Source: Anaeramoeba flamelloides (Eukaryota; Metamonada; Anaeramoebidae). Taken from it: a DNA stretch of 64,000 nucleotides. A model generated the notes under the pieces. It was not told where the DNA came from and did no database searches. It was given only the letters and a program-made list of their open reading frames with translations. Shown here one piece after another: positions 14,540 to 26,560 of this stretch; positions within the stretch are counted from its first letter, which is position 1; every line of letters starts with the position of its first letter. Made by a program: the position numbers and the translations under genes. The stretch is taken from assembly GCA_027625915.1 (NCBI GenBank), contig JANTQA010000023.1, positions 23,746,001-23,810,000 on the forward strand, read 5' to 3'.

Positions 14540-15125
14540 TTTCAAAAATTGTGACTCGCCTGAAATAATAAATTGAAAAAAAAAAAAATACAGTTGAGTA
14601 TTCAAGAACAATTAATAACTAAATCTGATTTGTAATTCACTTTTAAGTCATTCTAAATTGATAAAAGCCTGATATATTAAAAATTAAAAAAAAAAATAAA
14701 ACCTAAAAACTAAAAAAAAGTGAGTCAAAATTTTTGAAATGAGCATTACGAATTTTTTATTACTGAAATTTCACTGAAAAAAAGTTGAACAAGATTTTTT
14801 ATGAATAATTAAATTCCTTTTCAAAGACATTACATAGTTACAATTTTCATAGTTATTATTGGTCTTTTCGAAGATCTCTTTTTTTTTTGAACAGGATCTT
14901 TTACAAAAAAAAAAAAAAGAGAAAAAAAAAAAAAAAGAAAAAACAAAAACAAAAGAAAAACAAAAATTTGAAAAAGCAAACTAAAATTGGCAAAATTAAA
15001 AAAAATGATACTGATCCAAAAATTTGAAAATATTTTTTTGTTAAGAATACTGGAATAAACCCTGAGAACAACTCCCATTAACATTATAAAGAGTCAAAAT
15101 TATTGAAAAATAGTTTATTTTTAGG
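14540..15125 (+). repeat. dispersed repeat family E, copy E1
   Basis: About 585 bp matching 44255-44825 in the same orientation. Shared blocks are CCTGAAATAATAAATTGA, AAGAACAATTAATAA, AAAAGTGAGTCAAAATTTTTG, AGATCT near a T-run, GATACTGATCCAAAAATTTG and AAGAATACTGGAATAAA. It is distantly similar to family A on the opposite strand. The frame over 14830-15084 on the minus strand is inside it and parallels one in E2, but it is F/L-biased and unlikely to be expressed. Confidence 0.7.
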
Positions 15126-15165
15126 TGTTTAATAATTTTTGATAGTAAATCAAATAATTAAATTA

Positions 15166-16450
15166 GGTATTTCCAAAAAAAGTGTGGCATTTTTTTTTTT
15201 TTACACATAAAATTCTCTTTATGATTTTTTTATTATTGAAAAGAAGAGAGGTCGATATAAAAGATAAAACCTCATTGTAAGCCAGAACTACTAAACTTTA
15301 TTTAGTGATTTTTATCTTAATTATAACTTTGAAAGTATTCGCATTATAAATCAAAGGATAGCTTTTCTTGAAATAGTTGAAAAAGAAAAATAGACAAGAC
15401 TAAAAGAAATACAAGAAATTATTTTTCTGCTTGTAAAAAGTAAAAAAAAAAATAAAAAAAAAATAGATACAAGAGAAATAAAAAAATTGGTTTAAAAATC
15501 AGACAAAAAACTAAAAATAAAGAAAAAATTGTAAAAAAAAAAATAAAAAAAAAAGAAAAATCAGGGTTAGAGGGGTTTTATAATAAGCAATTGGTAAAAA
15601 ATAATAAAAATCCAATTCTATTGGTTTAATTAAGAACAATCAAAATCACAGAAATTATACTTTTGGTTAATTTAGTTTGGTTTGATCGTTTGATCACGAA
15701 AGTTCATTTGTGTGGTAGTTGTTTAATTACTATCGTTTCTTTTTTCTTTTTGATCTCGTTTTTTTTTTTTTTACCCTTGATATTTTTTGCCTTTACTTTT
15801 TTCTTTTTTTATTTTCAAGTTACTCAGAATTTCATTTTCTAGTGTCTCAGTATTGGAAAGTAGCCACTCTGATCTTTTTTCTTTGCATATACTCTTCTTT
15901 ACATTAAAAAAAATCCATCAAGGGGGGGATTGGAAAAATAAAATTCTCTTTATGGGTAGTTCGGTTCATAAACCGGTGATACCAAATCAAGAGAAATGTT
16001 AATACTGGTAAAATCAATACCTCTGATATTTATTTCAAATTATTTTCTTCAAAATAATTCCCCAAAAATGAAAAAAAAAACACTTTTTTTTGAGAAAATG
16101 TGGTACAGGTCAAGTTCAATGAAAAATGGGCAATATTGGTAAAGATCCTAAAGATTTTTTTAAACAATAAAAATCCTTATAATTTTTCAGTGTTCCTTCT
16201 ATTTGAAATCAATTTTTTGGATCAAAAAGAAAAAATAATCATCAATTTTCATATTTGAAAAATATCATATTTAAATTAAGATCTCAAAGTTTTATATCTG
16301 TAATTAAAGTAATGATCTTTCTAACAAACAAATCGAATTATTAAATTTTGTATCAATTACCAATGACTAACAATTTTGGATATTTAAATAGTTATATTGA
16401 AATTAGGTTTAATAAAGATTTTTCCAAATAAATTTGTCCTGCTTTTTTCG
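15166..16450 (+). repeat. dispersed repeat family G, copy G1, split by an insertion
   Basis: Left part 15166-15223 and right part 15955-16450 together align continuously with G2 (25990-26560): GGTATTTCC at the start, a GATACCAA...GTTAATACTG segment, ATTTATTTCAAA, then the ATCATCAATTTTCA and TAACAATTTTGGATATTTAAA segments. The material between is the 714-bp insertion listed separately. The right boundary is approximate. Confidence 0.65.
15224..15937 (-). mobile_element. 714-bp insertion with a 17-bp target site duplication
   Basis: The 17 bases ATAAAATTCTCTTTATG occur exactly at 15207-15223 and again at 15938-15954. Removing one copy and the 714 bp between them restores the continuity of repeat G1, so this is a genuine insertion. 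A 17-bp duplication fits target-primed reverse transcription (LINE or SINE). Read on the minus strand the element begins at 15937 and ends in an A-rich tail, ATAATAAAAAAAT, next to the duplication. About 370 bp of it (15530-15900, family I) recurs at 63570-63920. I see no reverse transcriptase and no clear Pol III A/B boxes, so the class is open: a SINE, a truncated LINE or a retroposed transcript. Confidence 0.75.
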
Positions 16451-17100
16451 AAATATCTTAATTAATTGGCTTGAAAAAAAATAGTGATAAATTCAACACC
16501 TAATAAAAAACAATTGTTTTTCTTTTTTCATTTACTTTTTAAATTTTTTTAAAGTGGAAAGAAATTAGAAAATAATTTGTTTTTACTTTCTTTTTTTAAG
16601 GAAAAAAATATATACTTTTATTGTAATTTTTGATTTGAAAATTTTTGTTTTTTCCAAATATAAACACTTTTTGTAAAAAATCAATTCCAGATTGTTAAAT
16701 CCAAATTGGGCTATTTTCCTAACTTTTCAGAATAGAAAGTTTAGATCACATTTGAAAATATCGAATTTGGTCAATATAATGTAGAGAAATCACTTTATCT
16801 CTGAATTCAAATGCATTTTTTTTAGAAAAGTAAAAAAAGACAAGCCATACAATGCCCAATTTCAATATAAAGAGATGGGGGGTAGATTCATCTTAACCAG
16901 TGAATATTTTTGATTGTTATTCATTTATTCAAAAAGTATCATCTATAATTTTAGATAAAAATTTGGTGAATGCTTTTGATAGAGCCACTACTTTGATCGT
17001 TTAAAATTAATTTTGTTAATTGATAATCCTGAAATCTATGATTTTACACTTAAATTTCTGAAAGAAAATTAAAGTATAAGGATATATAGCGTATAATACA
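16451..17100. other. spacer with scattered short coding-like words
   Basis: Mostly A/T-rich. A more G-rich patch occurs near 16850-16905 and a short exon-like stretch reading DKNLVNAFDRATTLIV follows an AG near 16953. Too short to call by itself; see the pseudogene entry that follows. Confidence 0.35.
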
Positions 17101-17109
17101 CGCTTCTTC

Positions 17110-18905
17110 CTCTATAATAATAATAATAGAACCACTAATTTTGAAGAAATCATCAGACAGATTGAAATCTTTTTTAAGATTACAAAAATCGAATAAGAAT
17201 TTAAACCAAATCGCTCTCAATTTATGGGGCAGATCCTATTCTTGGGAGAATGACCAGATTTGGTTTGTTCAACACTATCCCTAATCCAAGATAAGGGTCT
17301 TGGGTAATGTCATAGAGTGTCCTTATATATATATATATATATACTTTAATTTTCACTTATTTAATTTGAAACAAAAAAAAAAAAAAAAAAAAACAAATAA
17401 TAACTCTTGTAAAGTAATCAGTAAAACATTTTTAAATACTTTACCATTTGTAAAAACTTTTTGATTTTGCCCAATTTTCGTTTTAAAATTTTTTATTTCA
17501 ATAATCATTAAATTCCAGTTTAGCTAATGAACAAGACTTTTTCAGGTAAGAAATTTTTTTAAAGTTCCTTCAGTTAGATCATTTCGTTCCTTTTTTTGGG
17601 TTTTGCTTTTTTTAATTCTTTTTTTCAAATTATTTTTTGGGTTTTAGCAATTGAAAATCAATACAAAATTAATGTATAGTCAACATCAATATCAATAAGA
17701 AAAACAACAATAATTAAGAACACCAAAAAAAAAAAAAAAAAAAAAAGTAAGGGTATTTATATTTCTGCTACAATTTTGGGAAAATGTTTGAAATACAATA
17801 TTCTGACAAACACTGTGAAGAAAATTATTCAAATTTATCAAATCTATCCATTTTATGCAGATATTTTTTAAAATAAATTAATTTTGTCTTATTTTTTAAA
17901 AGAAAAAAAAATTTTTTTAAAGCAAGATCCTCACTCAAAAATAAAATATTTAAAATATCAAATTTTTATTGAGATTTTCATTTTCTTTTTTATTTTGTTA
18001 TGATTAATAGAAATAACAATTTTGAGTTTTTTAATTTTTCTTTTTTTTTTTTTTTTTTTTTATATATTATGTTGCCAAATCGATAATAAATGTTTTCAAA
18101 TTGAAAAATGAGAATTTCTTTCTGATTAATGTTAATTCATCTTAGTTAGCTTATAACAATTACCCAGTCAAGGGTCAAGTTGAAATATATGGACGAGATG
18201 TCTATAAAGGGTTTAAATGGATATTAGAAGAAAAATATAATTTTGGAAATTTTCAAAATTGAAATCATTTTTTCACATTTTTACTTTTTTTTCGATTTTT
18301 TTTTAATTTAGTTTTTGTTAGTAATTCAGTTGCAAAATTTATTTTTTATGAAAGATCTATTACCACTAGGTAAAAGCGTGTTATTCTAATGATATTGAAA
18401 GTGTCAAATAAATGTCGAAGAATAGTATTGATTTCTATTGGAATTTTCCATAAAGTGTTTATTCAACAAAAAAAAAAAATCATATAGAAGACTGCATAGT
18501 AAATTCAGAAAAATTTTACAACATCTTGAAATTGAAAAATAAGTAAAAATATTATTAATTTAATATTAAAAATTCTTTTATAGCTATTTTCCGAAATGAA
18601 ATATTGTTTTTAAAAAATTTTGATTCATTTTTTTTTATTTTTTTAAAAATTACTAAATCCTTTATATTTCTCTAATTTTTTAAAAAAAATTATTTTCTTT
18701 GATAGAAGAAAGAAATCTTAGTTTCTATGAAAGAAGTGAACAAAAATTCATTTTAAAAATAAAACTTCCAAGTGCTAAAAAAATCCATAAAAAAACTCTA
18801 TTTGTTTACAAAAAAAAAAATGTAAGAATTAATATAAAATTTATGAAAAATATTAAATTTTTATTCAAAGAACAGTTACAATCAATTTTTTCTTTATATT
18901 GATTA
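17110..18905 (+). pseudogene. decayed or highly interrupted unknown gene (three coding-like fragments)
   Basis: Three stretches have amino-acid usage unlike the A/T spacer. At about 17110-17284 a frame reads ...NQIALNLWGRSYSWENDQIWFVQHYP then stops. At 18146-18262, directly after an acceptor-like CTTAG, 38 codons read LAYNNYPVKGQVEIYGR...YKGFKWILEEKYNFG then TGA. At about 18705-18902, after a GATAG, a frame reads EERNLSFYERSEQKFILKI then a Lys-rich part. All are on the plus strand and in the same region, so they may be relics, or true exons, of one gene. I recognise no family. The stops and lack of clear donors favour a pseudogene, but a real multi-exon gene cannot be excluded. Confidence 0.35.
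17320..17342. repeat. TA dinucleotide microsatellite
   Basis: About ten TA units in a row. A longer run of the same type is at 25230-25257. Confidence 0.9.
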
Positions 18906-19740
18906 AAAAAATATCGAAAAAAATCTAAACAAAGAAATTAAAAATTCTCACAAAATACAACTTTAAAAGCTAGAAAATTTCAACTTATAACCCAAAGAAA
19001 TACTTTGGATTTGATTATTTATAGAGTAAATAATTAATATATTTCTCTTAATTCTCATTGTTAGGTACTATTAACTCAAGAATTCAATATATCAATATAT
19101 TTTGCTATTATTTCTCAATTTTTTTAAATGTTTTCAAACAAATAAAAATATATTGAAATTAATCATTCAAATAATAAAAATAATAGTAAATATTATCAAA
19201 TAACTGATTTTAATACTAATAGTACATTGTTGTTTATATTCTTAGTATTTGAAAACAACTATTAATTACTCATTTAAATTTCAAGAAATTTTCAAAATCG
19301 TGGAAATAAAAAAAATAAAAATTTTTTTCTATGATCTTCAAGTATTAAATATTTAATTTATTTTTCTTGTATTTTTTAAAATAAGATTAGATTTGAAAAG
19401 TTACATGTTCATAAAACTCTTAGAAATTACTAAAAGTGAAAATCTCATAAAAATTAAATTGCTTTGAATTTTTTTTTTCTTTATCAAATCTTAAAATACA
19501 AACCTCAAAGAATAATCAGATCTTTTTACTAAAAATTTAATTAAAAAATTGAATTCTTTGTCATATAATAATGTATTTCTCTAAATTTGATAAAGGATTT
19601 TTCTTTATCAAGTTGGAAAGTGTACTTGTGTAAATTTGTGTTATATTTGATTTTGAAAAAAAAAATAAAGTAGATTTACTTTTCCTCTATAGTTTCCTAT
19701 CTCGAAAATCAGAAAAATGTTTATCTTGTATTATGCGTAA
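18906..19740. other. gene-free AT-rich spacer
   Basis: No credible ORF or recognised repeat. Homopolymer A/T runs only. Confidence 0.5.
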
Positions 19741-19744
19741 GACA

Positions 19745-20340
19745 ATGACATTTTGGTTATAAAACCTATTCTAAAAATTTGGAAATATACAAAATCAAAA
19801 ATAGGCAAAAAAAAACTCAATTTATTATATTTTTCCAAACGTAATATAAAACCACATTTAAGTAACATAGTATTAATGTTTTTATAAGTAATAATTTTTA
19901 TAAAAATAAAATAAAAAAATATAAAATCAAAAATAAAAATTGGTGTATCCAAAATAATGAAACAAGCTGAAAAAAAACTGTATTGGCAAATTTGTTATCA
20001 TTTTATCAACAATTATTGATCGATCAAATGATATGATACCATCAACCAATTGTATGTTGGTTTTTCTGTTTAACAAACTCAAATTAACCTTCTATCAACC
20101 ATGGGAAAAAAAATTCAGATCGAACAAAACAGTTTACATAACTGGAAAAAAGGAAATGAAAATAAGTCAAAAAAAAAAAAAAAAAAACTGAAATAGTTTG
20201 TAATATTAAAAATTATATTCAAATTAAATGTCAAATATAATATTGAAATTCTTATAACTGTTTAAACTGTTTCCTAATTTTTTGAATCGTATATAGATGA
20301 TCGATCTTCAACTTCAAATGAATTTTAGGTTTGTTTAATA
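19745..20340 (+). repeat. dispersed repeat family F, copy F3
   Basis: Closest to F4 (25420-25980). Shared blocks are ACAAAATCAAAAATAGG, GTATTAA...GTTTTTATAAGTAAT, AACAAGCTGAA and ATTGATCGATCAAATGAT with the AACTCAAATTAACCTT segment. The minus-strand frame at 19731-19952 lies inside it and is not a gene. Confidence 0.65.
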
Positions 20341-22822
20341 ATGGCTAAAAAATGTATTAATTTTTTATGAAAATCCGAATTCGTGGATATAAATTACAGA
20401 CTATGAGTAATATTATCAAAATCTTTGATTTTTTGATTGTTAATTGAAATTTTTATTTAGATTTTGTTTTGGGGATTTAAAAAAAATCTATATTTTTAGT
20501 TAATTGTGTAGAAGGAAAATTACTGGTTTTAATTAACAACCCAATATTAATATTTTATTATTAGTTTGTCGAGTATATTAGTCTGACACTTCTTATTTCG
20601 TATTTTGGAAATAAAAAAATAATAAATTCATTTTTTAGACACGATTGAACAAACAATAAAATTCATACTAATATTGTCAAAATAAAGCGTGCAGAAAGGT
20701 TTAATTGATGTTTCAAAATCAAAAGTATTTTTTTTTTGTTTAAGAAGGCCTATATAAAAAACTGATCAAAGAAACCGGCAATCAAAATTAATGAAAAGAT
20801 GATATAGTGTTGATTTATTATAGTTCTATTGTTTAGAAAAAAATTCTAGAAATAAAGGATCAAATTGGAAAATTTTTCTCTCAATAATTTCTAGTTAATT
20901 TATGGTAGAAATTATATTCTCAAAAAATTCAAAAAATTTCACAAAAAACAGAGAAAATCATAAAAAATTTTCAACAAATATATTTCCTAATTTAAAATTT
21001 ACTTTGACTATCAAGGGGTTTACTTTCAAAATTGGTTTGAACTTAGGTATAATATTGGGTAGTAAAACATAAGTTGCATTGGAACAAGAGAAGGAAAAAA
21101 AATCACAGACTATATTTTCAAACAAAGATTCTAGCCGTTTTGCACACATTATTTTGATCACTGTAAGTCCAAGAACAATCACATAATAGCCAAAATAGTA
21201 TGGTCCAATAATAAATCTATTATAATATTTTTTTTTTTTTTTTTTCAATCTCAGGAATTTTAAACCTTAAGGGTCTAGTCATTTACCGTGAATGTACTCC
21301 ACACTCAAGAGGTGACCTGAGACCTAAAAGGGTGTAGTGAAATAGCCCTTCTTTTGGTTGACAAAATTCAAATAACAAAAAAAATTTCATTGGATCCTCT
21401 TTGAAAAAAAATTCAACGAAGAAAAATAAGTTTAAAAGAGTTCTCAATTTCATGAAATCGAAATTTAAAAAAAAAATTCATCTTTTCTCATTTTCTTTTT
21501 CCAAATGGTCAAATTTCAATAATTTAAAACAAATTACTTTCTTGAAGTTTGCAATCAATTTAATTTGATTTAACCCGATTTGTGGTTATTTCATAACCCT
21601 CTAAATTTGACCAAGTAAGGATTATGTAATATTTTTCAATTAAAATAACTCATTTGAAAAATGAAAAAATTGAAAAAAAAAGTAACCGAGATCTCAAAAA
21701 GCGCCAAAGAGCGACAAGTCAAAACTTACATATCTATTTTCAAAATTGTATATTCTAACCATTCTAATTGGAAATTTAGTGTCTCTCTTTGACACTTTTT
21801 TCTAAAAATGTCCTCATCTTTGGTTGTTGCTTTTTGGAGATCGATCACACATCATAGGTTGGTTGGTTTTTGATTGGTGTTAGGTATATCATAAAAATTA
21901 CTAAAAAGTTTTTTTTCTGAAAAGAAAAAAAATTTTCACCGTAATGAATCGACCCTTAAAATGTATAAAATGTCGGTTGTATATACGTTCTCAAAATTAA
22001 AAATATATGTTAACTTTCGAATAAGTGGAACTATTTTTCAGAAAATACAAAAGTCAAATAAAAGTATTTGAATTGTAAGTTTTTCAAAATTAAAATGTTA
22101 AAAATTTTTTTGAACTACTTTCTGATCCTCGATAATGTATTGTGATTACGTTATTTTACTTTTAATTCCCAAAAATAATTTTAATTCTGAAGAAATAGGA
22201 TAAAAAAATTATTATTTTATGTTGAAAATAAAAAAAAAAAATTGAAAGATTTTAAGGAAATTTTATTAAAAAAAAATAACTTTAAAGGATTTACAAGTGC
22301 AAGTTCAAATTTGAAAACATTTCAAACTTGTAAAAGCAACTTTTAAAAATATTTAGAACAGATTTGGAAATAAATTTGATTTTATAGACAAGAAATTGAA
22401 AGTATGAAAGTGTAAAACAAATTTTAGACTGATCTTAGAAGGGTAAAAATGTGAAAATTGTTGGAATTGTTAAAATTTCCGATTTTTTAGAGTAAATGAA
22501 ATTCTCATACCGTAAATTTAACTGAGTTTATAAAACTCTTTCAAGAGTGTGTTTATCAACACTTTCACTTTTTTCAACTCAAAACATAGACCTTAAATTG
22601 ATATTTATTTGATTTTAATCCTTTGTTTACATTTCTAAATTTTAGGAGAATAATCTAAAAACAGAAAGTGTTGTGAATGAAAAAATCAGAGAACACAATT
22701 TTTGTGCTCTTATTGTAGTATATGTATTTTATAATTATTGATCATTTTTTTTCGACTACTCTCGACAACCCTTTTCTAAAAACTATCTTTCAATTATTTC
22801 AAATTGAAACATAATCATATCC
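20341..22822. other. gene-free region upstream of FCF1
   Basis: No supported CDS. The minus-strand frame at 20958-21248 ends in a poly-lysine read of a T-run and lacks homology I can see. Near 21245-21360 is a GC-richer, self-complementary island, listed separately. The last few hundred bases before 22823 are presumably the FCF1 promoter, with no motif I can name. Confidence 0.5.
21245..21360. other. GC-richer island with self-complementary segments
   Basis: Unlike its surroundings this ~115 bp is close to half G+C. TCTCAGG at 21248-21254 pairs with CCTGAGA at 21318-21324, and further short complementary words lie inside (GTACTCCACACT against AGGGTGTAGTGAA). It resembles no rRNA, tRNA or snRNA that I can identify. 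It could be a structured RNA gene, a protein-binding site or an old element end. Confidence 0.35.
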
Positions 22823-23559
22823 ATGGGTAAGCTTCGTAAGTCAAGAAAATTTGCAAAGGTAAAAAGAAAAATAAGAAAACAAGATCGAAGAATCGCAACA
22901 GAAGAAAAAGATAAAAAAGAAAAAAAAAGAAAAAAAACCAAATCGCTTGTGAGGAATTTGTAATAAAATTCATTTCTCTTCGTTTTCTCTTTATTTTCCA
23001 ATGTGTTAAAGAAAACTATGATTTTCTTCTTAATTCTTCCTTCAACTTACGTAACCTTCTTTTCTAAAAAAAATTTTTTTAATCTTTGATTGTATAATTA
23101 TTGTTAATAATCAATTCCAATCTCAACAGGCCTCAAGTTTCTTCGAGTATGTTTTTTGCGTATAACGAATCACTCGGACCACCATATCGAGTAATTTTGG
23201 ATACAAATTTCATCTACTTTTCGGCACGTAATCGGCTTGATATCACAACAGGGCTTTTTGATCTCTTAATGGCAAAGACCATTGTTTACATTACTGACTG
23301 TGTTGTTGGCGAGTTAGAAAAGCTCGGACCCAAGTTCAAAGTTGCACTCAAGGTTTCGAAAGATCCACGATTCAAAAGGCTAACTTGTAATTGCAATGGC
23401 TATGCGGATGATTGCCTATGCACCACAGTTACAAATTTTAAATGTTATATGATCGCGACTTGTGATCGAAATTTAAAAAGGAGAATTAGGAAAATCCCTG
23501 GTGTTCCGATCGTCAGCATTAAACACCATCAATTTATTGTTGAAAGGCTTCCTCTTTAG
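22823..23559 (+). CDS. FCF1: rRNA-processing PIN-domain protein Fcf1 (two exons: 22823-22959, 23130-23559)
   Basis: Component of the small-subunit processome needed for early pre-rRNA cleavages in the nucleolus. Exon 1 encodes a Lys/Arg-rich start, [16 protein letters not shown], like other Fcf1 proteins. The intron is 170 bp (GTAATA...AACAG, phase 2), and splicing joins ...SLVRNL to [19 protein letters not shown]. The PIN domain follows: [11 protein letters not shown] (first acidic residue), [19 protein letters not shown] and [19 protein letters not shown], so the acidic metal-site residues are present. The product is 188 residues against about 190-200 in other eukaryotes, and ends soon after VERLP, lacking the short tail seen in animals. 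The stop is TAG. The ATG at 22823 is supported by the conserved MGK start. Upstream of the acceptor the frame is open but is intron. Confidence 0.97.
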
Positions 23560-24640
23560 ATTTTGTTTTTTTTCATTAATATCTCGCGTTTCAAAAAATT
23601 TATAGATTTGAACTGTTTTAAAAATTGGTTAATAGAACGTAGCTACATTCGAAAAATCTATTCTTCCTTTTTGTGATCTCAAAAAAGGCAATATTGAAAA
23701 GTCCCAAAACCAATTTTTTATGACACAAAATACTTGTCAACTTTTTTGAAATGACTAGAAGAGAATTTCATCCTAATTTGTTTGAAATTATTTGCTAATT
23801 TTATATTTTATTTGCCAATTATTTCAATTATTTTTAGCCATTTTTCAAAATAAAAATCCTTTTTTTTATTTTATTTTGTTTTTTAGGTTTTTTCTAATTT
23901 ACAATTCAACAAAGTGGTCATTCAATATATAATAACCTAGACTCCCGTTTTTTTTTTTAAACAATAAAATATTTGTTAACTTTTTCATTAGATTCATGAT
24001 TTAGTTTAGATAAAAATCCTTATTAGGCCTCTTAAGAAAATACAGTCCTATGGGTTTTTATAACACACTCTAATTAATCAAATAAGGTTCAAAAAAACAA
24101 AATTTTAAAAATGAACAATTCTTCGATATCGGGAAGATAAATATTTTTTTATTAGAATATTGTTCGAGTTGGAAAAAAAAAAAAAAAAGAACATGTATAA
24201 TTGTTATTATTATTGAGAAAGAAGTGTAAATTACACTTCTGGATGCCCTTGTATTTGAATTTCCTTTCCGATATTAAAGTGTAAAATCCGAACTTTTGTG
24301 ATTATTAATTAATAAAATAATATCGAAAAACAATCATTCAATTAGAATTATTTCTTAGAGGTTTATTTTCTTTAAGTTTGTATTATAATATTAATCTATT
24401 ATTTTTATCGGAAGAGCATAAGCATGAAAAGGGATCATTTTTTTCTATTATTTTCTTCTATTTGTATTTTAGAAAGAAAGCACAAAATTTTTTTGATTAT
24501 TTTTATAATTTATAATAATTATATATAATAAGCTGTTAGTAAACGTCCTGAATTTTAGAATTGTTGAACTCAAATGATAATTTAAAAATTTTTGTGTTGT
24601 AAATAAAGACTTTTTTTTTATTATTATTTAAAAATATTTT
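23560..24640. other. gene-free AT-rich spacer
   Basis: 3' flank of FCF1 and spacer. No ORF of interest and no repeat recognised. A short hairpin, AAGTGTAAATTACACTT, is at 24221-24237. Confidence 0.5.
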
Positions 24641-24649
24641 TGTTGTGGT

Positions 24650-25150
24650 TCAATAGCATTTTCGGTAGAGTTTTGTCAAGTAACTAGGTTTTCTTGAAGT
24701 TTTCTGTTTTATTTGTGAAGTTTTCTAGGTTTTTTTGAGGTTTTCTATTTTAAATGTGAAGTGCTTAGGTTTTTTTAGGGTTTTAATTTTTATTTGTGAA
24801 GTGTTCTTGGTTTTTTTGATGTTTTCTATTTTATTTCGAAAATCTATTGATTTTGGTTTAGGTTTTTTTGAGTTTTCAAATGAATAAAATAAATCAAGAA
24901 AATATAACAGTGTTTTTTCCGAATAAACAGAAAACTCAAGAAAAACTAAAGGTGCTTTACCAGGATTCAAAAGACGGTAGAAAAATTATAGATTTTTTCT
25001 TTTTATTTCTTGAAAACCTAATGGTGGTTTGTTTTTTTTTTTTAATTTAAAAAGAAAACCGAGAATTAAAAAAAAAATTATTTATTTCTCAAATTAAAAA
25101 AACCATCTACACTTTTCGAGAATTCAAAAGAATAGAGAAAAATGTAAATT
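24650..25150. repeat. repeat family H, copy H1: clustered direct and inverted copies of a short unit
   Basis: A unit of about 50-65 bp containing AGGTTTTTTTGAGTTTTCTA and TTATTTGTGAAGTGTTC recurs several times head to tail (24660-24880). It then appears inverted as AAACAGAAAACTCAAGAAAA (24926) and AAAACCGAGAATT. The same units build H2 (34900-35935) and part of H3 (62090-62260). No coding role: frames here read the repeats. Confidence 0.7.
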
Positions 25151-25226
25151 TTTAATCAATTATTTTAAATTCTGGAAACATAACGGCACATCAAATCGAT
25201 TGAATTCAACAACTCGTTTTAATAGG

Positions 25227-25229
<3 letters not shown>

Positions 25230-25257
<28 letters not shown>
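25230..25257. repeat. TA dinucleotide microsatellite
   Basis: About fourteen AT/TA units. Confidence 0.9.
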
Positions 25258-25419
25258 GATATTAAGAAACTTTAACCTCAAATTTTTGATACTCTAAATA
25301 TTTTTTTTGTTGATTCTGTAATTGAATTTTAATTTTTTTAAGATAAGAGATGATTTATTTTTTATAAATTAATTTTTGAAATTGAATTTTTTTTTCTTTA
25401 CGAAAATTATTATAAATCC

Positions 25420-25980
25420 CATTTCAGAAATTTTGGCAAACACAAAATCAAAAATAGGAAAAAACAACCTCAAATTATTTTATTTTTCCTAATGTAATAC
25501 AAAACCCATTTAAATTACCAAGTATTAAAGTTTTTATAAGTAATCATATTTCTCCAAATAAAAGAAAAAAAATACAAAATCAAAACAATTAAAACAGAAA
25601 GTCCAAAATATTGAACAAGCTGAACAAAAAATGTATTGGTCAATATGATGAAAATAGTCAAACAATTGTTGATTGATCAAATGATTCGATATTATCTTTC
25701 ATATCTATCTGTTTTTTCTATTTAAAACCTCAAGAATAACCTTTCAATCAACTATTTGAAAAAAATCAGTCTAAAGAAACAGATAACTTAAACCGAAAAA
25801 AGAAAATTTAAGGAAATAAAAGAGATTATTATTTGAATAGCTTGTAAAATCAAAATTATTTCCAAATTGAATATAAAGTGTGGTATTGTTATTCTTTCAC
25901 CTATTTAAACGATGTGGTAAATTCTTGGATTTTCGTTTAATATAAATTGTGCATTCAGCTTCATAGATGAGAAATGTTGT
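25420..25980 (+). repeat. dispersed repeat family F, copy F4
   Basis: Aligned with F3 over most of its length: CACAAAATCAAAAATAGG, GTATTAAAGTTTTTATAAGTAATCA, TTGAACAAGCTGAACAAAAA and GATTGATCAAATGATTCGATA. It is directly followed by G2. No ORF. Confidence 0.65.
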
Positions 25981-25989
25981 ACTTCTGTT

Positions 25990-26560
25990 AATTTTTCAGA
26001 AGGTATTTCCAAAAAACGGGCTTTTTTTTTCTCTTTCATAAAAAATCATATTTGTTAATCGGGGTCTTTGATAATTGGAAATACCAATTTAAGTTTAATA
26101 TTAATACTGATTGAATCAATGACTAAGGTATTTATTTCAAAATATGTTTTGTTGAAATTTTCCAAAAAAATGAAAAAAAAAAAATAACACTTTTTGAGTG
26201 AAAACAATCAAAAACTAACCTCGATAAAAAAATAGAAATATTAAAAGGAATCCAAATTATTTATTAAACAATAAAATTCACTTATATCTTTTTTATTTTA
26301 TTTAAAAAATCCTTTTTATGACTTTATTAATCTCAAAAAAAATTTAAATTAAAAAGAAAATAATAAACACCAATTTTCAAGAATCTAAAAAATATCAGAT
26401 ATAATCGAGATCTGAAATTTTACAATATTTTTTTTTATGTAATACATTACTTAGAAAAAAAATTGAATTATTGGCAATAATCAAACAATGGTGGTTAATG
26501 ATTTTGTATATTTAAACATTTTATGGAAGATTGATTTTAAAAGAGATGTTTTAAAATAAA
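25990..26560 (+). repeat. dispersed repeat family G, copy G2
   Basis: Starts GGTATTTCCAAAAAACGGGC and shares with G1 and the G3 foldback the GGTATTTATTTCAAAATATG block, AAACACCAATTTTCA, ATCGAGATCTGAAATT and TTAATGATTTTGTATATTTAAA. No ORF. Confidence 0.65.

Noticed and set aside
15719-16002. Two overlapping F/L-rich frames resembling a signal-peptide protein
   Set aside because: They lie in the 714-bp insertion and run over its junction. One starts at TTG and the composition comes from T-runs.
24660-24880. AGGTTTTTTT repeats considered as telomere-like sequence
   Set aside because: Units are long, irregular and partly inverted, unlike a short tandem telomeric repeat.
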